Source of the DNA: Sphingobium quisquiliarum P25
Lineage (GTDB): Bacteria; Pseudomonadota; Alphaproteobacteria; Sphingomonadales; Sphingomonadaceae
Direction: 5' to 3'
Assembly (NCBI RefSeq): GCF_000445065.1
Contig: NZ_ATHO01000101.1
Coordinates: 1-64,000, forward strand
DNA length: 64,000 nucleotides
Shown: piece by piece, positions 63,347-64,000 of the stretch
Numbering within the stretch: position 1 is the first letter of the stretch
Layout of the letters: every line of letters begins with the position of its first letter
The notes under the pieces: model-generated
Database searches by the model: none
Seen by the model: only the letters and a program-made list of their open reading frames with translations
What the model was told of the DNA's origin: nothing
Program-made: the position numbers and the translations under genes

Positions 63347-64000
63347 ATGGCGAACGCCCAAACGCATCATATCGTCTTCGCCAATGAAAAGGGCGGAACC
63401 GGCAAATCGACCACGGCAGTCCATACGGCGATCGCGCTGACGGCGCTGGGGCATCGCGTCGGCATGATCGACCTTGATCCGCGTCAGCGCACCGTGACCC
63501 GCTATATGGAAAACCGCGCCGAAACCGCGCGGCGGCGCGGTATCGACCTGCCCGCGCCCGACTTCACGGTGCTGAAGGGCGACAGCATAGAAGCGCTGGA
63601 GGAGGAAGCCGCGGCGGTCGCGGAGGGCAAGGATTTCCTGGTCGTGGACACGCCCGGCCGCGACGACCTGTTCGCACGGCACATGGCGGCCCGCGCCCAT
63701 ACGCTGGTGACGCCGATGAACGACAGCTTCGTCGATTTCGACCTGATCGGCCAAGTGGACGCCGAAACCTTCAAGGTCCGCCGCCTGTCCTTCTATTCCG
63801 AACTGATCTTCGAAGCGCGCAAGACGCGGGCGAAGGCTGATGGCGTGTCGATCGACTGGGTGGTGCTGCGCAACCGAGTCCAGCATCATGACGCGCGCAA
63901 CAAGAAGCGGGTGGGCGACGCGCTGATGGAATTGTCGCGCCGTGTCGGCTTCCGCGTGATCCCCGGCCTGTCGGAGCGCGTGATCTTCCGTGAACTTTTC
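63347..64000 (+). CDS. mipZ: Division-plane positioning ATPase MipZ (5' part, cut by window edge)
   Basis: A ParA-type ATPase that forms gradients from ParB at the poles and blocks FtsZ ring formation there. The first 218 residues visible show the Walker A NEKGGTGKST (13-22), DLDPRQRTVTRYMENR and DFLVVDTPGRDDLFAR, and the MipZ-specific helix region FVDFDLIGQVDAETFKVRRL. ATG 63347 has TTGAGG upstream. It lies 2.5 kb from oriC and 36 kb from parAB. The C-terminus (~50 residues) is missing. Confidence 0.93.
   Translation, partial: MANAQTHHIVFANEKGGTGKSTTAVHTAIALTALGHRVGMIDLDPRQRTVTRYMENRAETARRRGIDLPAPDFTVLKGDSIEALEEEAAAVAEGKDFLVVDTPGRDDLFARHMAARAHTLVTPMNDSFVDFDLIGQVDAETFKVRRLSFYSELIFEARKTRAKADGVSIDWVVLRNRVQHHDARNKKRVGDALMELSRRVGFRVIPGLSERVIFRELF

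Overview
This is a GC-rich alphaproteobacterial chromosome segment, almost certainly from a sphingomonad (Sphingomonadaceae, Sphingobium-like). The 16S 5' end, the gene order and the many short TTG/GTG starts fit that group. The window holds housekeeping genes and no prophage, transposase, CRISPR array or tRNA that I can see. It spans the replication origin neighbourhood: parABS with three parS sites lies at 25.5-29.8 kb, and the alphaproteobacterial oriC lies at about 60.6-60.87 kb, between the PPSR/DUF299 gene and hemE. A 16S rRNA gene runs off the left edge.

Layout. 0-0.9 kb: start of an rrn operon on the minus strand, with promoter and boxA-bearing leader. 0.9-3.3 kb: CBS-domain protein, small membrane protein, acyl-CoA thioesterase, DUF4167 protein, and a hairpin-rich leader with no convincing gene. 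3.3-6.4 kb: hisS-prfA-prmC translation operon. 6.6-16.8 kb: M61 peptidase, ppa, MocR regulator, lipoproteins, gyrB, and a DEXH helicase of the ligase-associated DNA-repair family. 17-22.8 kb: a trans-sulfuration-type PLP enzyme, a HAD phosphatase and a complete Mla-type lipid transport operon (permease with fused STAS domain, ATPase, MCE protein, lipoprotein). 22.8-31.3 kb: pepN, then the DUF6489-mnmE-mnmG-rsmG-parA-parB cluster. 31.4-43.8 kb: dienelactone hydrolase, quinone oxidoreductase, TerC-family protein, rho, a two-lobed aspartic protease, a class A PBP, msrB and the DUF3576-leuS-lptE-holA cluster. 44-54.8 kb: small outer-membrane-like protein, ThiE/TenI-like protein, YggS, a TonB-dependent receptor, PdeM, TrhO, a SprT-like peptidase, a cysteine-cluster protein, SCO, an ankyrin protein, MmcB and a SleB hydrolase. 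55-60.6 kb: DUF1491, thioesterase, ptsN, hpf, then dnaQ-coaE-aroE-maf-PPSR reading away from the origin. 60.87-64 kb: hemE-hemJ on the other side of oriC, panC, and the start of mipZ.

How it works together. The window groups the chromosome-maintenance machinery: oriC with DnaA boxes and GANTC sites, ParA/ParB/parS for segregation, MipZ for placing division relative to ParB, GyrB, and the DnaQ and HolA polymerase subunits. Left of oriC most genes, including the rRNA, lie on the minus strand and so are co-directional with the fork; gyrB and the Mla operon are exceptions. Most intergenic hairpins lack a U-tract; the one after ppa is the clear exception.
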